DNA of 64,000 nucleotides from Salipiger profundus (lineage in GTDB: Bacteria > Pseudomonadota > Alphaproteobacteria > Rhodobacterales > Rhodobacteraceae), in the NCBI RefSeq assembly GCF_001969385.1, contig NZ_CP014796.1, positions 1,629,501 through 1,693,500 on the forward strand, read 5' to 3'. The translations under genes were made by a program, and so were the position numbers. The notes under the pieces were generated by a model, which did no database searches, was not told the origin of the DNA, and saw nothing but the letters and a program-made list of their open reading frames with translations. Positions 42,272 to 51,245 of this stretch are shown here, in pieces (position 1 is the first letter of the stretch; each line of letters opens with the position of its first letter).

Positions 42272-45259
42272 ATGTTGAGGAAAAAGACCAACGGGGTAGC
42301 GCGACGCCCCCAGCGGACAAGTATCCTTTCCGAGGCCGGCAAGGCTTCGGTGGACCGGCGCACGTTCCTGCGCGGGTCGGGTCTGGCCATCGGCGGTCTT
42401 GCCGCGGTGGCCGCAACAGGCGGAACCGTGACGAGGGCGAATGCCGCCACGGCCGCGACCGGAAAGGTCGACATCAAGAAATCCGTCTGCACCCACTGTT
42501 CGGTGGGCTGCACCGTGATGGCCGAGGTGTCGGACGGCGTCTGGATCGGGCAGGAGCCCGGCTGGGACAGCCCCTTCAACCTCGGTGCGCATTGCGCCAA
42601 GGGGGCCTCGGTCCGCGAGCACACGCACGGCGAGCGGCGCCTCAAGTATCCCATGAAGAAGCAGAACGGCGAATGGGTCCGTATCTCGTGGGAGCAGGCG
42701 ATCGACGAGATCGGCGACAAGATGCTCGACATCCGCGAGACCAGCGGCCCTGACAGCGTCTACTGGCTGGGTTCGGCGAAGCACTCGAACGAGCAGGCCT
42801 ACCTGTTCCGCAAGTTCGCCGCCTACTGGGGCACGAACAACGTGGACCACCAGGCCCGCATCTGCCACTCGACCACCGTGGCCGGGGTTGCGAACACATG
42901 GGGCTACGGCGCCATGACCAACTCCTACAACGACATCCACAAGTCCCGTGCGATCTTCATCATCGGCGGCAACCCCGCCGAGGCGCACCCGGTCTCGCTC
43001 CAGCACGTGCTGCGTGCGAAGGAACAGAACAACGCGCCGCTGATCGTCTGCGATCCGCGCTTCACCCGCACCGCCGCACACGCGGACGAATACGTGCGGT
43101 TTCGTCCGGGCTCGGACGTGGCGCTGGTCTGGGGCCTGCTGTGGCACATCTTCGAGAACGGCTGGGAGGACCGCGAGTTCATCCGCACGCGTGTCTGGGG
43201 GATGGACGAGATCCGCAGCGAGGTCGCCAACTGGACGCCCGACGAGGTCGAGCGCGTCACCGGCGTGCCGGGCAGCCAGCTCGAGCGCGTGGCGCGGACG
43301 CTGGCCAACAACCGTCCGGGCACCGTGATCTGGTGCATGGGCGGCACCCAGCACACCAACGGCAACAACAACACCCGCGCCTACTGCATCCTGCAGCTCG
43401 CGCTGGGCAACATGGGCCAGGCCGGCGGCGGCACCAACATCTTCCGCGGCCATGACAACGTGCAGGGCGCCACGGACCTCGGGGTTCTGGCCGACACGCT
43501 GCCGGGCTACTACGGTCTCTCGGCGGGCTCCTGGGCCCACTGGGCGCGCGTCTGGGAAGAAGACCTCGACTGGCTCAAGGGGCGTTTCGACACGCTCAAG
43601 GGCAAGGACGGCAAGGACAAGGCGATGATGAACCTCACCGGCATCCCGGTGAGCCGCTGGTTCGACGGCGTTCTCGAGGCCAAGGAGAACATCGAGCAGC
43701 CCGACAACACGCGGGCCATGGTGTTCTGGGGCCACGCGCCGAACTCGCAGACACGCCTGCCCGAGATGAAGACGGCGATGGAGAAGCTCGACCTGCTGGT
43801 CGTGGTGGACCCGTATCCGACGGTCTCGGCGGTGCTGCACGACCGCACCGACGGCGTCTACCTGCTGCCGGCGGCCACGCAGTTCGAGACCTCGGGCTCG
43901 GTCACCGCGTCGAACCGGTCGCTGCAGTGGCGCCAGAAGATCGTCGACCCGATCTTCGAGTCGCTGCCCGACCATGTCATCATGCACAAGTTCGCCACCA
44001 AGTTCGGTTTCGCGGACCGCATGTTCCGCAACATCGAGGTGAACGGCGAGGAGCCCCTGATCGAGGACCTCACCCGCGAGTTCAACCGCGGCATGTGGAC
44101 GATCGGCTACACCGGCCAGTCGCCCGAGCGGATGAAACTGCACATGGAGAACCAGCACACGTTCGACCGTACCAGCCTGCGGGCGGTGGGCGGCCCCTGT
44201 GACGGCGACTTCTACGGCATGCCCTGGCCCTGCTGGGGAACGCCCGAGATGAACCACCCGGGCACCGCCAACCTCTACGACATGTCGCTTCCGGTGAAGG
44301 ACGGTGGTCTCACCTTCCGGGCCCGCTTCGGCGTGGAGCGCAACGGTGAGAACCTGCTGGCGGACGGCGTCTACTCGGTGGGCTCCGAGATCCAGGACGG
44401 ATACCCGGAATTCACCATGCAGATGCTCATCGACCTCGGATGGGACGGCGATCTCACCGACGACGAGCGCGCGACCATCGAGCGCGTGGCAGGCTACGAG
44501 GCGCCGGCCGAGTCCTCGGATCAGGGGGATCAGGCCGTCGGAGAGACCTCGCAGCAGGGGGAGCGTCCGTCGGATTACGCCGGACAGGTCGGCAGCGTGA
44601 ACTGGAAGACCGACATCTCGGGCGGCATCCAGCGGGTTGCCATCGACCATGGCTGCGCGCCCTTCGGCAACGCCAAGGCGCGGGCGGTCGTCTGGACCTT
44701 CCCGGACCCGGTGCCGATCCACCGCGAGCCGCTCTACACCAACCGTCGCGACCTGGTCGAGGACTACCCGACCTACGAGGACAAGCACTTCTGGCGCGTG
44801 CCGACCATGTACGCCTCGATCCAGAAGAACGACTTCTCGAAGGAGTTCCCGATCATCCTCACCTCGGGCCGACTGGTCGAGTACGAGGGCGGCGGCGACG
44901 AGACGCGGTCGAACCCGTGGCTGGCCGAGCTTCAGCAGGACATGTTCATCGAGATCAACCCGCGCGACGCCAACAACCTCGGTGTGCGGGACGGTTCGGA
45001 TGTCTGGGTCGAAGGTCCCGAGGGCGGCAAGATCAAGGTCATGGCCATGGTCACCCCGCGGGTGGGCGAGGGCGTCGCCTTCATGCCCTTCCACTTCGGC
45101 GGTCACTACCAGGGCGAGGATCTCCGGTCCAAGTATCCGGACGGGGCCGATCCGATCGTGCTGGGCGAATCCACCAACACCGCGCAGACCTATGGCTACG
45201 ACTCCGTGACGCAGATGCAGGAGACCAAGGCCACCCTCTGCAAGATCATGCCGGCGTAA
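42272..45259 (+). CDS. fdhA: Formate dehydrogenase catalytic subunit (Mo/W-bis-MGD, Cys type)
   Basis: 995-residue exported catalytic subunit that oxidises formate to CO2. Tat signal with R29-R30 (DRRTFLRGSG). An N-terminal [4Fe-4S] site is formed by C73, C76, C80 and C108. The metal ligand is C198 followed by H199 (DHQARICHSTTVAG), so this is a cysteine rather than a selenocysteine enzyme. Later segments such as WCMGGTQHTNGNNNTRAYCIL and GGGTNIFRGHDNVQGATDLG are typical of the bis-MGD fold. A Gln/Ser/Asp-rich linker (about 748-770) precedes the C-terminal cofactor-binding domain. Forms a complex with FdhB and FdhC on the periplasmic side. Confidence 0.96.
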   Translation: MLRKKTNGVARRPQRTSILSEAGKASVDRRTFLRGSGLAIGGLAAVAATGGTVTRANAATAATGKVDIKKSVCTHCSVGCTVMAEVSDGVWIGQEPGWDSPFNLGAHCAKGASVREHTHGERRLKYPMKKQNGEWVRISWEQAIDEIGDKMLDIRETSGPDSVYWLGSAKHSNEQAYLFRKFAAYWGTNNVDHQARICHSTTVAGVANTWGYGAMTNSYNDIHKSRAIFIIGGNPAEAHPVSLQHVLRAKEQNNAPLIVCDPRFTRTAAHADEYVRFRPGSDVALVWGLLWHIFENGWEDREFIRTRVWGMDEIRSEVANWTPDEVERVTGVPGSQLERVARTLANNRPGTVIWCMGGTQHTNGNNNTRAYCILQLALGNMGQAGGGTNIFRGHDNVQGATDLGVLADTLPGYYGLSAGSWAHWARVWEEDLDWLKGRFDTLKGKDGKDKAMMNLTGIPVSRWFDGVLEAKENIEQPDNTRAMVFWGHAPNSQTRLPEMKTAMEKLDLLVVVDPYPTVSAVLHDRTDGVYLLPAATQFETSGSVTASNRSLQWRQKIVDPIFESLPDHVIMHKFATKFGFADRMFRNIEVNGEEPLIEDLTREFNRGMWTIGYTGQSPERMKLHMENQHTFDRTSLRAVGGPCDGDFYGMPWPCWGTPEMNHPGTANLYDMSLPVKDGGLTFRARFGVERNGENLLADGVYSVGSEIQDGYPEFTMQMLIDLGWDGDLTDDERATIERVAGYEAPAESSDQGDQAVGETSQQGERPSDYAGQVGSVNWKTDISGGIQRVAIDHGCAPFGNAKARAVVWTFPDPVPIHREPLYTNRRDLVEDYPTYEDKHFWRVPTMYASIQKNDFSKEFPIILTSGRLVEYEGGGDETRSNPWLAELQQDMFIEINPRDANNLGVRDGSDVWVEGPEGGKIKVMAMVTPRVGEGVAFMPFHFGGHYQGEDLRSKYPDGADPIVLGESTNTAQTYGYDSVTQMQETKATLCKIMPA

Positions 45260-45269
45260 GGAGACAGAC

Positions 45270-45863
45270 ATGGCACGAGCAAAATTTCTCTGCGATGCCG
45301 AACGCTGCATCGAGTGCAACGCCTGCGTCACCGCCTGCAAGAACGAGCATGAGGTGCCCTGGGGGATCAACCGCCGTCGCGTGGTGACGATCCAGGACGG
45401 CGAGCCGGGCGAGCGGTCGATCTCGGTCGCCTGCATGCACTGTTCCGACGCGCCCTGCATGGCGGTCTGTCCGGTGGACTGCTTCTACCAGACCGAAGAC
45501 GGCATCGTCCTGCACTCCAAGGACCTGTGCATCGGCTGCGGCTACTGCTTCTACGCGTGCCCCTTCGGCGCGCCGCAGTATCCGCAGGCGGGCAATTTCG
45601 GGTCCCGTGGCAAGATGGACAAGTGCACCTTCTGCGCCGGTGGCCCCGAGGAGAACAACAGCCAGGCTGAGTTCTCGAAGTACGGGCGCAACCGGATCGC
45701 CGAGGGCAAGCTGCCGATCTGCGCGGAAATGTGCTCCACCAAGGCCCTGCTGGCGGGCGATGGCGACGTCGTGTCGGGCATCTACCGCGAGCGCGTCGTG
45801 GCCCGCGGCTTCGGCTCGGGCGCCTGGGGCTGGGGCACCGCCTACGAGCAGAAGGGCAACTGA
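45270..45863 (+). CDS. fdhB: Formate dehydrogenase iron-sulfur subunit
   Basis: 197-residue electron-transfer subunit with four [4Fe-4S] clusters. Cysteine groups: CIECNACVTACK, CMHCSDAPCMAVCPVDC, CIGCGYCFYACPFG, and CTFC...CAEMC. It links FdhA to the membrane cytochrome b. It has no own signal peptide, so export together with the Tat-bearing FdhA is expected. Ten bases separate it from fdhA; AAGGAG lies in front of the start. Confidence 0.96.
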   Translation: MARAKFLCDAERCIECNACVTACKNEHEVPWGINRRRVVTIQDGEPGERSISVACMHCSDAPCMAVCPVDCFYQTEDGIVLHSKDLCIGCGYCFYACPFGAPQYPQAGNFGSRGKMDKCTFCAGGPEENNSQAEFSKYGRNRIAEGKLPICAEMCSTKALLAGDGDVVSGIYRERVVARGFGSGAWGWGTAYEQKGN

Positions 45864-45871
45864 GCCCACCT

Positions 45872-45898
45872 GGTGAACGGGGCATGCCCCCGTTCACC
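45872..45898 (+). other. Stem-loop between fdhB and fdhC
   Basis: Perfect 11-bp arms GGTGAACGGGG/CCCCGTTCACC with a five-base loop, nine bases after fdhB. A second 8-bp stem (CTGCGGCC/GGCCGCAG) lies near 45949-45975. Neither has a T tract, so they probably tune mRNA stability or polarity in the 190-base gap. Confidence 0.55.
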
Positions 45899-46053
45899 GG
45901 CTCGCGCCGCGCCGGGCCGTTGTCACCCGGCGGGCGAAGCGCCCGCGCTGCGGCCTCTTTCGAGGGGGCCGCAGGCGTTCGGGGCTGCGTTCCCCATCAA
46001 ACATCATCTCTCCGCCACCGGAGGAGGAGAGACTGGTCGCCAAGGAGACACCC

Positions 46054-47265
46054 ATGCGCCACCTGCTGGCCTTTCTCATCCTGATCGGGCTCTTCGTCGC
46101 GCTCATCGTGATCACCCGGCCGGATCCGGCGACGGATGCCGCCCTCGCCATCAACCGCACCGCAACCGGTGGTGCCACGACGCTCGAGGACATTCTGCGC
46201 CGCCAGAACGGGCAGGAAGTCGACAATGCCTATCGTCAACGCGACGTCGCGGGCAACGCCGAGAACGTGCTCGGCATGGGGCCGCTCGGCGGCTCGTCGG
46301 ATGCCGATCTGTGGCGCGCGATGCGTTTCGACAAGATGGAAGACCCCACCGTCACCACCTACGACAAGGTCGGCCGCGTGCTGATCCAGGACAACGGCAT
46401 GTGGTGGCTCGACTTCCGCGCCGGGCCGTTGCGCACCTACGGCGGCCTGCTGCTGCTGGGTGTGATCGGCGTTCTGGCCGTCTTCTACTTCTGGCGTGGT
46501 CGAGTCCGTATCCAGGGCGGCAAGACCGGCCACACCGTCACCCGCTTCGAGTGGATCGAGCGCTTTGCCCACTGGCTGCTTGCGGGCTCGTTCCTGCTGC
46601 TCGCGGTGACCGGCCTGCTGACGCTCTTCGGACGCGCGTTCATCGCGCCGCTCCTGGGCAAGGAGATCAACGCGACGCTGCTCGAGGTCTCGAAGCTCAT
46701 CCACAACAACATCTCCTGGGCCTTCATGCTGGGGCTGCTGATGGTCTTCGTGATGTGGGTCTGGCACAACATCCCGGACAAGACCGACATCCAGTGGTTC
46801 AAGGAGGCCGGCGGCCTCGTCGGTGACAGCCACCCGCCCGCCAAGAAGTTCAACGGTGGTCAGAAGATCATCTTCTGGTCGGTGATCCTGCTCGGCGGGT
46901 CGATCTCGCTGTCGGGCCTGTCGCTGCTCTTCCCCTTCGACATGCCGCTCATGGGCAAGACGTTCTCGTTCCTGCACGACATCGGCGCGGCCCGGTGGTT
47001 CGGTCTCGATGCCTTCCCGGCAGAGCTGACCCCGCAGGAAGAGATGCAATACACCCAGCTGTGGCACGCCATCGTCGGCTTCGGCATGATGGCGGTCATC
47101 ATCGGGCACATCTACATCGGCACGATCGGGATGGAGGGTGCCTTCGACGCCATGGGCAGCGGCGAGGTCGACGAGAACTGGGCCTACCAGCACCACTCGA
47201 TCTGGTACGAAAAGCTCGAGCGGCGCGGCGAGACGGACACGGACCAGGCCACGCCGGCCGAATGA
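46054..47265 (+). CDS. fdhC: Formate dehydrogenase cytochrome b subunit (gamma)
   Basis: 403-residue membrane subunit that carries electrons from FdhB through haem b to quinone. It starts with a membrane helix (3-21), a long periplasmic segment (22-128) absent from short gamma subunits, another helix (131-147), and then the cytochrome b561-like core with helices near 177-197, 222-247, 270-293 and 345-365. Candidate haem ligands are the His residues in RFAHWLLAG, KLIHNNISW and VIIGHIYIG. AAGGAG precedes the ATG. Confidence 0.94.
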   Translation: MRHLLAFLILIGLFVALIVITRPDPATDAALAINRTATGGATTLEDILRRQNGQEVDNAYRQRDVAGNAENVLGMGPLGGSSDADLWRAMRFDKMEDPTVTTYDKVGRVLIQDNGMWWLDFRAGPLRTYGGLLLLGVIGVLAVFYFWRGRVRIQGGKTGHTVTRFEWIERFAHWLLAGSFLLLAVTGLLTLFGRAFIAPLLGKEINATLLEVSKLIHNNISWAFMLGLLMVFVMWVWHNIPDKTDIQWFKEAGGLVGDSHPPAKKFNGGQKIIFWSVILLGGSISLSGLSLLFPFDMPLMGKTFSFLHDIGAARWFGLDAFPAELTPQEEMQYTQLWHAIVGFGMMAVIIGHIYIGTIGMEGAFDAMGSGEVDENWAYQHHSIWYEKLERRGETDTDQATPAE

Positions 47266-48563
47266 CGCCCCTTCGCAACATACGCGGCGCGGTCGCGGGG
47301 CTGGTCCTCGCGGCCGCCGGCCTGCCGGGCGCGGCGCAGGAGTTCTCGACGCTGAAGGGGCACGGCGGCCCGATCATGGGAGTCGCGGTCTCGCCCTCGG
47401 GGCAGCTGGCCACGGCAAGCTTCGACAACTCGGTCGGGCTCTGGCAGGACGGCACGCCGGACTGGCTCGAGGGCCACGCGGCCGCCGTCACCGCCGTCGC
47501 CTGGGGGCCGGAGGAGACGCTGTTCAGCGGCGGAGACGATTTCGCGGTGCGCGCCTGGGGCGAGACGCCGCGCGTGCTCGGCCTGCACGAGGGCAAGGTG
47601 ACCTCGCTTGCAGTTTCGCCTGACGGCGGCACCGTCGCGAGCGGCAGCTGGGACGGCTCGATCCGCCTCTGGCCGCTTGACGACGGGGAGGGCGACGCGC
47701 GGGCGCTGCCGGCGCCGGGCTCGGGCGTCAACGCCGTGGCGTTTTCCCGCGACGGCGGTGCCCTTTACGCCGGCACAACGAACGGGGCGCTGTTGCGCTA
47801 CGAGCTGGGCAGCGACGCCGCGCCGGTGCCGCTCGTGCAGCACGGCTTCGGGATCAACGAGCTGGTGGTCGGGCCCGGCTGGATCGCCTACGGCGCGGTC
47901 GACGGCGGCACCCGCGTGATCGACACCGCCACCGGCGCGGCCATCGCCGATCTCACGCTCGAGCGCCGCCCGATCCTTGCCATGTCCTACCACGAGCCCA
48001 CGCATCAGCTTGCCGTGGGAGACGGCCACGGCTACATCATGATCCTCGACACGACCGACTGGCAGATCACCCGCGATTTCCGAGCCACCCGCGAAGGCCC
48101 GGTCTGGGCGCTGGCCTTCTCGCCGGACGGGCAGGTGATTCATGCCGGCGGGCTCGACGATGTGCTCTACGCTTGGCCCGTCGAGATGCTCGACAGTTTC
48201 GATCCGGCCATCGACGGTCGCCGCAGCTTCCTGCGTGACGCCGACACGATGCCCAACGGCGAGCGGCAGTTCATGCGCAAATGCTCGATCTGCCACGCAC
48301 TCGAGCCCGGCCCCTCGCGCAAGGCGGGTCCGACGCTGCACGGTGTCTTCGGACGCCGCGCCGGCACGGTGCCGGGCTACAGCTATTCAGACACGCTCGA
48401 TGGATCCGGCATCGTCTGGGACGACACGACCATCGACGCGCTTTTCGACCAGGGCCCCGAGCACTACATACCGGGGTCGAAGATGCCGATGCAGGTGATC
48501 GCAGGGGCGGCCGACCGGGCCGACCTCATCGCCTTCCTCAGGCAGGCCACGACGGGAGAGTGA
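47262..48563 (+). CDS. Exported WD40-repeat protein fused to a cytochrome c domain
   Basis: 433 residues: signal peptide (cleaved near PGAAQE), a seven-bladed WD40-like propeller (about 28-310, with repeats such as GVAVSPSGQLATASFDNSVGLW and SLAVSPDGGTVASGSWDGSI-type units), and a C-terminal class I cytochrome c with C341-x2-C344-H345 (CSICHA) and a distal Met in GSKMPMQV. It overlaps fdhC by four bases, so it belongs to the formate dehydrogenase operon. It could accept electrons or dock another c-type cytochrome; the function is inferred only from context. Confidence 0.88.
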   Translation: MTPLRNIRGAVAGLVLAAAGLPGAAQEFSTLKGHGGPIMGVAVSPSGQLATASFDNSVGLWQDGTPDWLEGHAAAVTAVAWGPEETLFSGGDDFAVRAWGETPRVLGLHEGKVTSLAVSPDGGTVASGSWDGSIRLWPLDDGEGDARALPAPGSGVNAVAFSRDGGALYAGTTNGALLRYELGSDAAPVPLVQHGFGINELVVGPGWIAYGAVDGGTRVIDTATGAAIADLTLERRPILAMSYHEPTHQLAVGDGHGYIMILDTTDWQITRDFRATREGPVWALAFSPDGQVIHAGGLDDVLYAWPVEMLDSFDPAIDGRRSFLRDADTMPNGERQFMRKCSICHALEPGPSRKAGPTLHGVFGRRAGTVPGYSYSDTLDGSGIVWDDTTIDALFDQGPEHYIPGSKMPMQVIAGAADRADLIAFLRQATTGE

Positions 48564-48568
48564 CCAAG

Positions 48569-48697
48569 ATGAAAGCCATGTTCACGGGGTTTGTTGCCAT
48601 CGTCGTCATCGGGGTGGGGGCCTATTTCGTGCTGAACGATGTCGTGCCGATGTCGTCGAAACAGGTCTACCAGAGCCCGAACGCCGCGCCCGACTGA
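48569..48697 (+). CDS. Small single-pass membrane protein of the fdh operon, 42 aa
   Basis: MKAMFTGFVAIVVIGVGAYF forms a membrane helix, followed by a hydrophilic, probably periplasmic tail ending in SPNAAPD. GGGAG lies about ten bases before the ATG; a GTG three codons earlier overlaps the upstream stop and is an alternative. It is directly downstream of the WD40/cytochrome gene, suggesting a small accessory subunit of the membrane complex. Confidence 0.68.
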   Translation: MKAMFTGFVAIVVIGVGAYFVLNDVVPMSSKQVYQSPNAAPD

Positions 48698-48716
48698 CCC
48701 GGGCGAGCGCGCTGGC

Positions 48717-49595
48717 TCAGCCGTTCCAGACCACCCGCCCGAAGTCGGCGAGGTCATAGCCGCCAAGGCTCTCGGCACGCTGGCGAAAGGCCGGGTCGTG
48801 GCAGAAGGCGAGCAGATCCTGCATCGCCGGGTCGAAATATGCCTTGCGGTCGACCAGCAGGTCGAAGCGCTCCTGCACCAGCGGCACGAAGCGCAGCCCG
48901 TAGGACCGGGCCACGGATTCAAGCCCCAGCGTGACGTCGGCGTCGCCGCGGCGGACGCTCTGCACGGCCTCGTCCTCGGTGCGCTCGACCGGGGCGAGGA
49001 TCACGTCGGCGGGGGCGAGCCCGGCCGCCTCCGCGAGTTCGTCGAACAGCCGCGCGGTGCCCGACTCTGGCTGGCGCGGCGCGATGCGCAGCCCCTTGAG
49101 GCCCGCCATGCCCCCGGGCGCGGGGCCGTCGGCGCGCAGCACCAGCCCGCGCGCCCGGGTCGCGAACCGGATCAGCACCGCGTTCATGCCCTCTGCCGAC
49201 CGCGACGCCGCATCGAGGTTCCAGACCCCGCTCGCGGCATCGAAGACATGCAGGCCCGCCGCCACGCCCTCGCCGCGGGTGAAGCGGTCGAGCCCGTCGA
49301 GCGAGCCGTCGAAATAGGTGGCGAGGCCGCAGCGCGACTGCCGGATGGCCCAGTCGAGCAGCGGGTCGTGGCTGCCGAGGAACACGCCGGGCCGCGCCGG
49401 ACCGGGGGCGCTGTCGACGCGGGCCCCCGCAACCCACGCCCGGATCTCGCGCGCCGGGAACAGCAGCTTGCCGGTGGCCTTGGAACAGGGCACCTCGCCC
49501 GAGGCCGCAAGATCGTAGACCTTGCGCTCCTTGATGCGCAGCAGCTCGGCCAGCTCGCCGACGGTGAGGAATTCGTGGGACAGGGTGTCGGTCAT
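48717..49595 (-). CDS. HTH regulator with a periplasmic-binding-protein-like domain (Mo/W sensing?)
   Basis: 292-residue cytoplasmic protein. The N-terminal excisionase/MerR-like HTH (about 8-58) contains LTVGELAELLRIKERKVYDL and GKLLFPAREIRAWV. The remainder (about 72-285) resembles a type 2 binding protein of the substrate-binding class seen in oxyanion sensors, with LGSHDPLLDWAIRQS and GDADVTLGLESVARSYGL. Placed at the end of tupB-tupC-tupA, it probably senses tungstate or molybdate and controls the transporter or the enzyme. The start at 49595 is defined by the HTH domain. Confidence 0.88.
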   Translation of the reverse strand: MTDTLSHEFLTVGELAELLRIKERKVYDLAASGEVPCSKATGKLLFPAREIRAWVAGARVDSAPGPARPGVFLGSHDPLLDWAIRQSRCGLATYFDGSLDGLDRFTRGEGVAAGLHVFDAASGVWNLDAASRSAEGMNAVLIRFATRARGLVLRADGPAPGGMAGLKGLRIAPRQPESGTARLFDELAEAAGLAPADVILAPVERTEDEAVQSVRRGDADVTLGLESVARSYGLRFVPLVQERFDLLVDRKAYFDPAMQDLLAFCHDPAFRQRAESLGGYDLADFGRVVWNG

Positions 49596-49645
49596 GGGCT
49601 CTCGGGATCGGGGCGGCACGGAAGGGCGCCGCCCCGCGAAGCCTA

Positions 49646-50464
49646 TCAGCTTTCCGGTGCGTTGGGGAAGAACAGCTGCTGGCCGTCGACCTCGTAGCTG
49701 CCGATGATCTCCTGCCCCTCGGGCGACAGAAGCCAGTCGGCAAAGGTCTGTGCAGCCTCGATCTTCACCTCGGGGCACATCTCGGGGTTCACCGGGATGA
49801 CGCCGTACTGGTTGAAGAGATCCTCGTCGCCCTCGACCTCGATGGTGTAATCCTGCTTGTTCTTGAAGCTGATCCACGTGGCGCGGTCGGTCATCACGTA
49901 GGCGCCCATGCCGATGCCCGCGTTGAGCGTCGCGCCCATGCCAGAGCCGGTCTCGCGATACCAGTCGCCCGAGCCCTGCTGCGGGTCCACCCCGGCGGCC
50001 TTCCAGAGCGCGATTTCCTTCTTGTTGGTGCCCGAGTCGTCCCCGCGCGAGGCGAAGAGCGCGCCGGCCTCGGCGATCTTGGTCAGCGCCGCCTCTGCAT
50101 CGGACATGCCGGAAACGCCGGCCGGATCGCCCTCGGGGCCGACGATGACGAAGTCGTTGTACATCAGGTCGGTGCGCGTGGTGCCGTAGCCCGACTCGAC
50201 GAATTTCTCCTCGGCGGGTTTGGCGTGCACGAGCAGCACGTCGCCGTCGCAGTTCTGTGCGTTCTTGATGGCCTGCCCGGTGCCGACCGCGACCACGTTC
50301 ACGGTGATGCCGGTTTCCTCCTGGAACTTCGGCAGGATGTAGTCGTAGAGCCCGGAGTTGGCGGTCGAGGTCGTCGATTGCACGATGATCGCCTCCTCGG
50401 CCGAGGCCGCGCCCGCAAGCGCCGTGGCCGCCACGAGTGCGCCGGTGAGTTTCTGGATGAACAT
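49646..50464 (-). CDS. tupA: Tungstate-binding periplasmic protein TupA
   Basis: 272-residue binding protein of the TupA/WtpA type. Signal peptide cleaved near ASAEE; the anion-binding N-terminal motif VQSTTSTANSGLYDYILPKF is diagnostic, followed by DVLLVHAKPAEEKFVESG, FVIVGPEGDPAG, ASRGDDSGTNKKE and the C-terminal TFADWLLSPEGQEIIG. High-affinity tungstate (sometimes molybdate) uptake would serve the neighbouring formate dehydrogenase. 49 bases precede the regulator gene; GGGAGA is upstream of the ATG. Confidence 0.93.
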   Translation of the reverse strand: MFIQKLTGALVAATALAGAASAEEAIIVQSTTSTANSGLYDYILPKFQEETGITVNVVAVGTGQAIKNAQNCDGDVLLVHAKPAEEKFVESGYGTTRTDLMYNDFVIVGPEGDPAGVSGMSDAEAALTKIAEAGALFASRGDDSGTNKKEIALWKAAGVDPQQGSGDWYRETGSGMGATLNAGIGMGAYVMTDRATWISFKNKQDYTIEVEGDEDLFNQYGVIPVNPEMCPEVKIEAAQTFADWLLSPEGQEIIGSYEVDGQQLFFPNAPES

Positions 50465-50489
50465 GAGGTCTCCCTTTTCCTCGTCGCGT

Positions 50490-51245
50490 TCAGACGACAA
50501 TCCTGCCGCCAAGGTAGTCCCGGGCCGCCGCGTCGCGCGGACCGGAGAAGAAGGCATCGGCGGCGGCGTGTTCGACCACCCGGCCGCGATGCAGGAACAC
50601 CACGTCGTCGGCCATGCGCTTGGCCTGGCCGAGATCGTGGGTCACGAAGACGATGCGCACGCCCCGGTCGCGGGCCTCGGTCACGATGCGTTCGATCACC
50701 AGCACCGAGGCCGGGTCGAGGCTGGCCGTCGGCTCGTCGAGCAGCAGCACTTCGGGATCGGTGGCAAGCGCGCGGGCCAGCGCCAGCCGCTGTGCCTCGC
50801 CGCCCGAGAGCAGCCGTGCGGGCTGGCGCGCCTTGTGCGCGAGCCCGACGTGATCGAGCAGCCCGTCGCGCAGGTGGCGGGGCCGGCCGCGTGCCTTGAG
50901 CACGAAATCGAGGTTGGCGGCGACCGAGCGGCGCAGCAGCACCGGCTTCTGGAACACCAGCGCCTGCCGGCCGGTGGCCTGTGCGGCCCCTGTGCCGTTC
51001 CACGAGACCGTGCCGCCGCTCGGGGCCATGAGCCCGTGCAGCAGTTTCAGAAGCAGGCTCTTGCCGGCGCCGTTGGGGCCGAGGATCACGGTGCAACCGC
51101 CCGGCCGCAGGTCGAGGTCGAGCCCGTCGAGCACCGTCGCCCCCGCGAAGCTTAGCGACAGGCCGCGCACGGCGAGCGGCAGCAGCGGGGGCAGGGTGGC
51201 CTCGGCCACGCCGGCGGGGGTGAAGTCCATCGTGGCGTCAGACAT
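50490..51245 (-). CDS. tupC: Tungstate ABC transporter ATPase TupC
   Basis: 251-residue ATP-binding subunit: Walker A GPNGAGKSLLLK, Q-loop VFQKPVLL, signature LLSGGEAQRLALARAL, Walker B VLLLDEPTASLD, switch His in FVTHDLGQAKR. The N-terminus has an extra Ala/Leu-rich segment of about 25 residues. It overlaps tupB by eight bases and precedes tupA by 25 bases. Confidence 0.93.
   Translation of the reverse strand: MSDATMDFTPAGVAEATLPPLLPLAVRGLSLSFAGATVLDGLDLDLRPGGCTVILGPNGAGKSLLLKLLHGLMAPSGGTVSWNGTGAAQATGRQALVFQKPVLLRRSVAANLDFVLKARGRPRHLRDGLLDHVGLAHKARQPARLLSGGEAQRLALARALATDPEVLLLDEPTASLDPASVLVIERIVTEARDRGVRIVFVTHDLGQAKRMADDVVFLHRGRVVEHAAADAFFSGPRDAAARDYLGGRIVV

Noticed and set aside
42863..42871. 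Possible selenocysteine site in formate dehydrogenase
   Set aside because: The metal-ligand position is encoded by TGC (Cys198), not TGA, and the frame is open throughout.
42209..45460. A 1083-codon open frame antisense to fdhA, and similar long antisense frames (18966-22049, 54948-56153 5' extension, 2460-3755)
   Set aside because: They mirror the codon pattern of real genes on the other strand, are rich in Arg/His/Gly/Val repeats, and carry no family motif or ribosome-binding site. They are GC-bias shadows.
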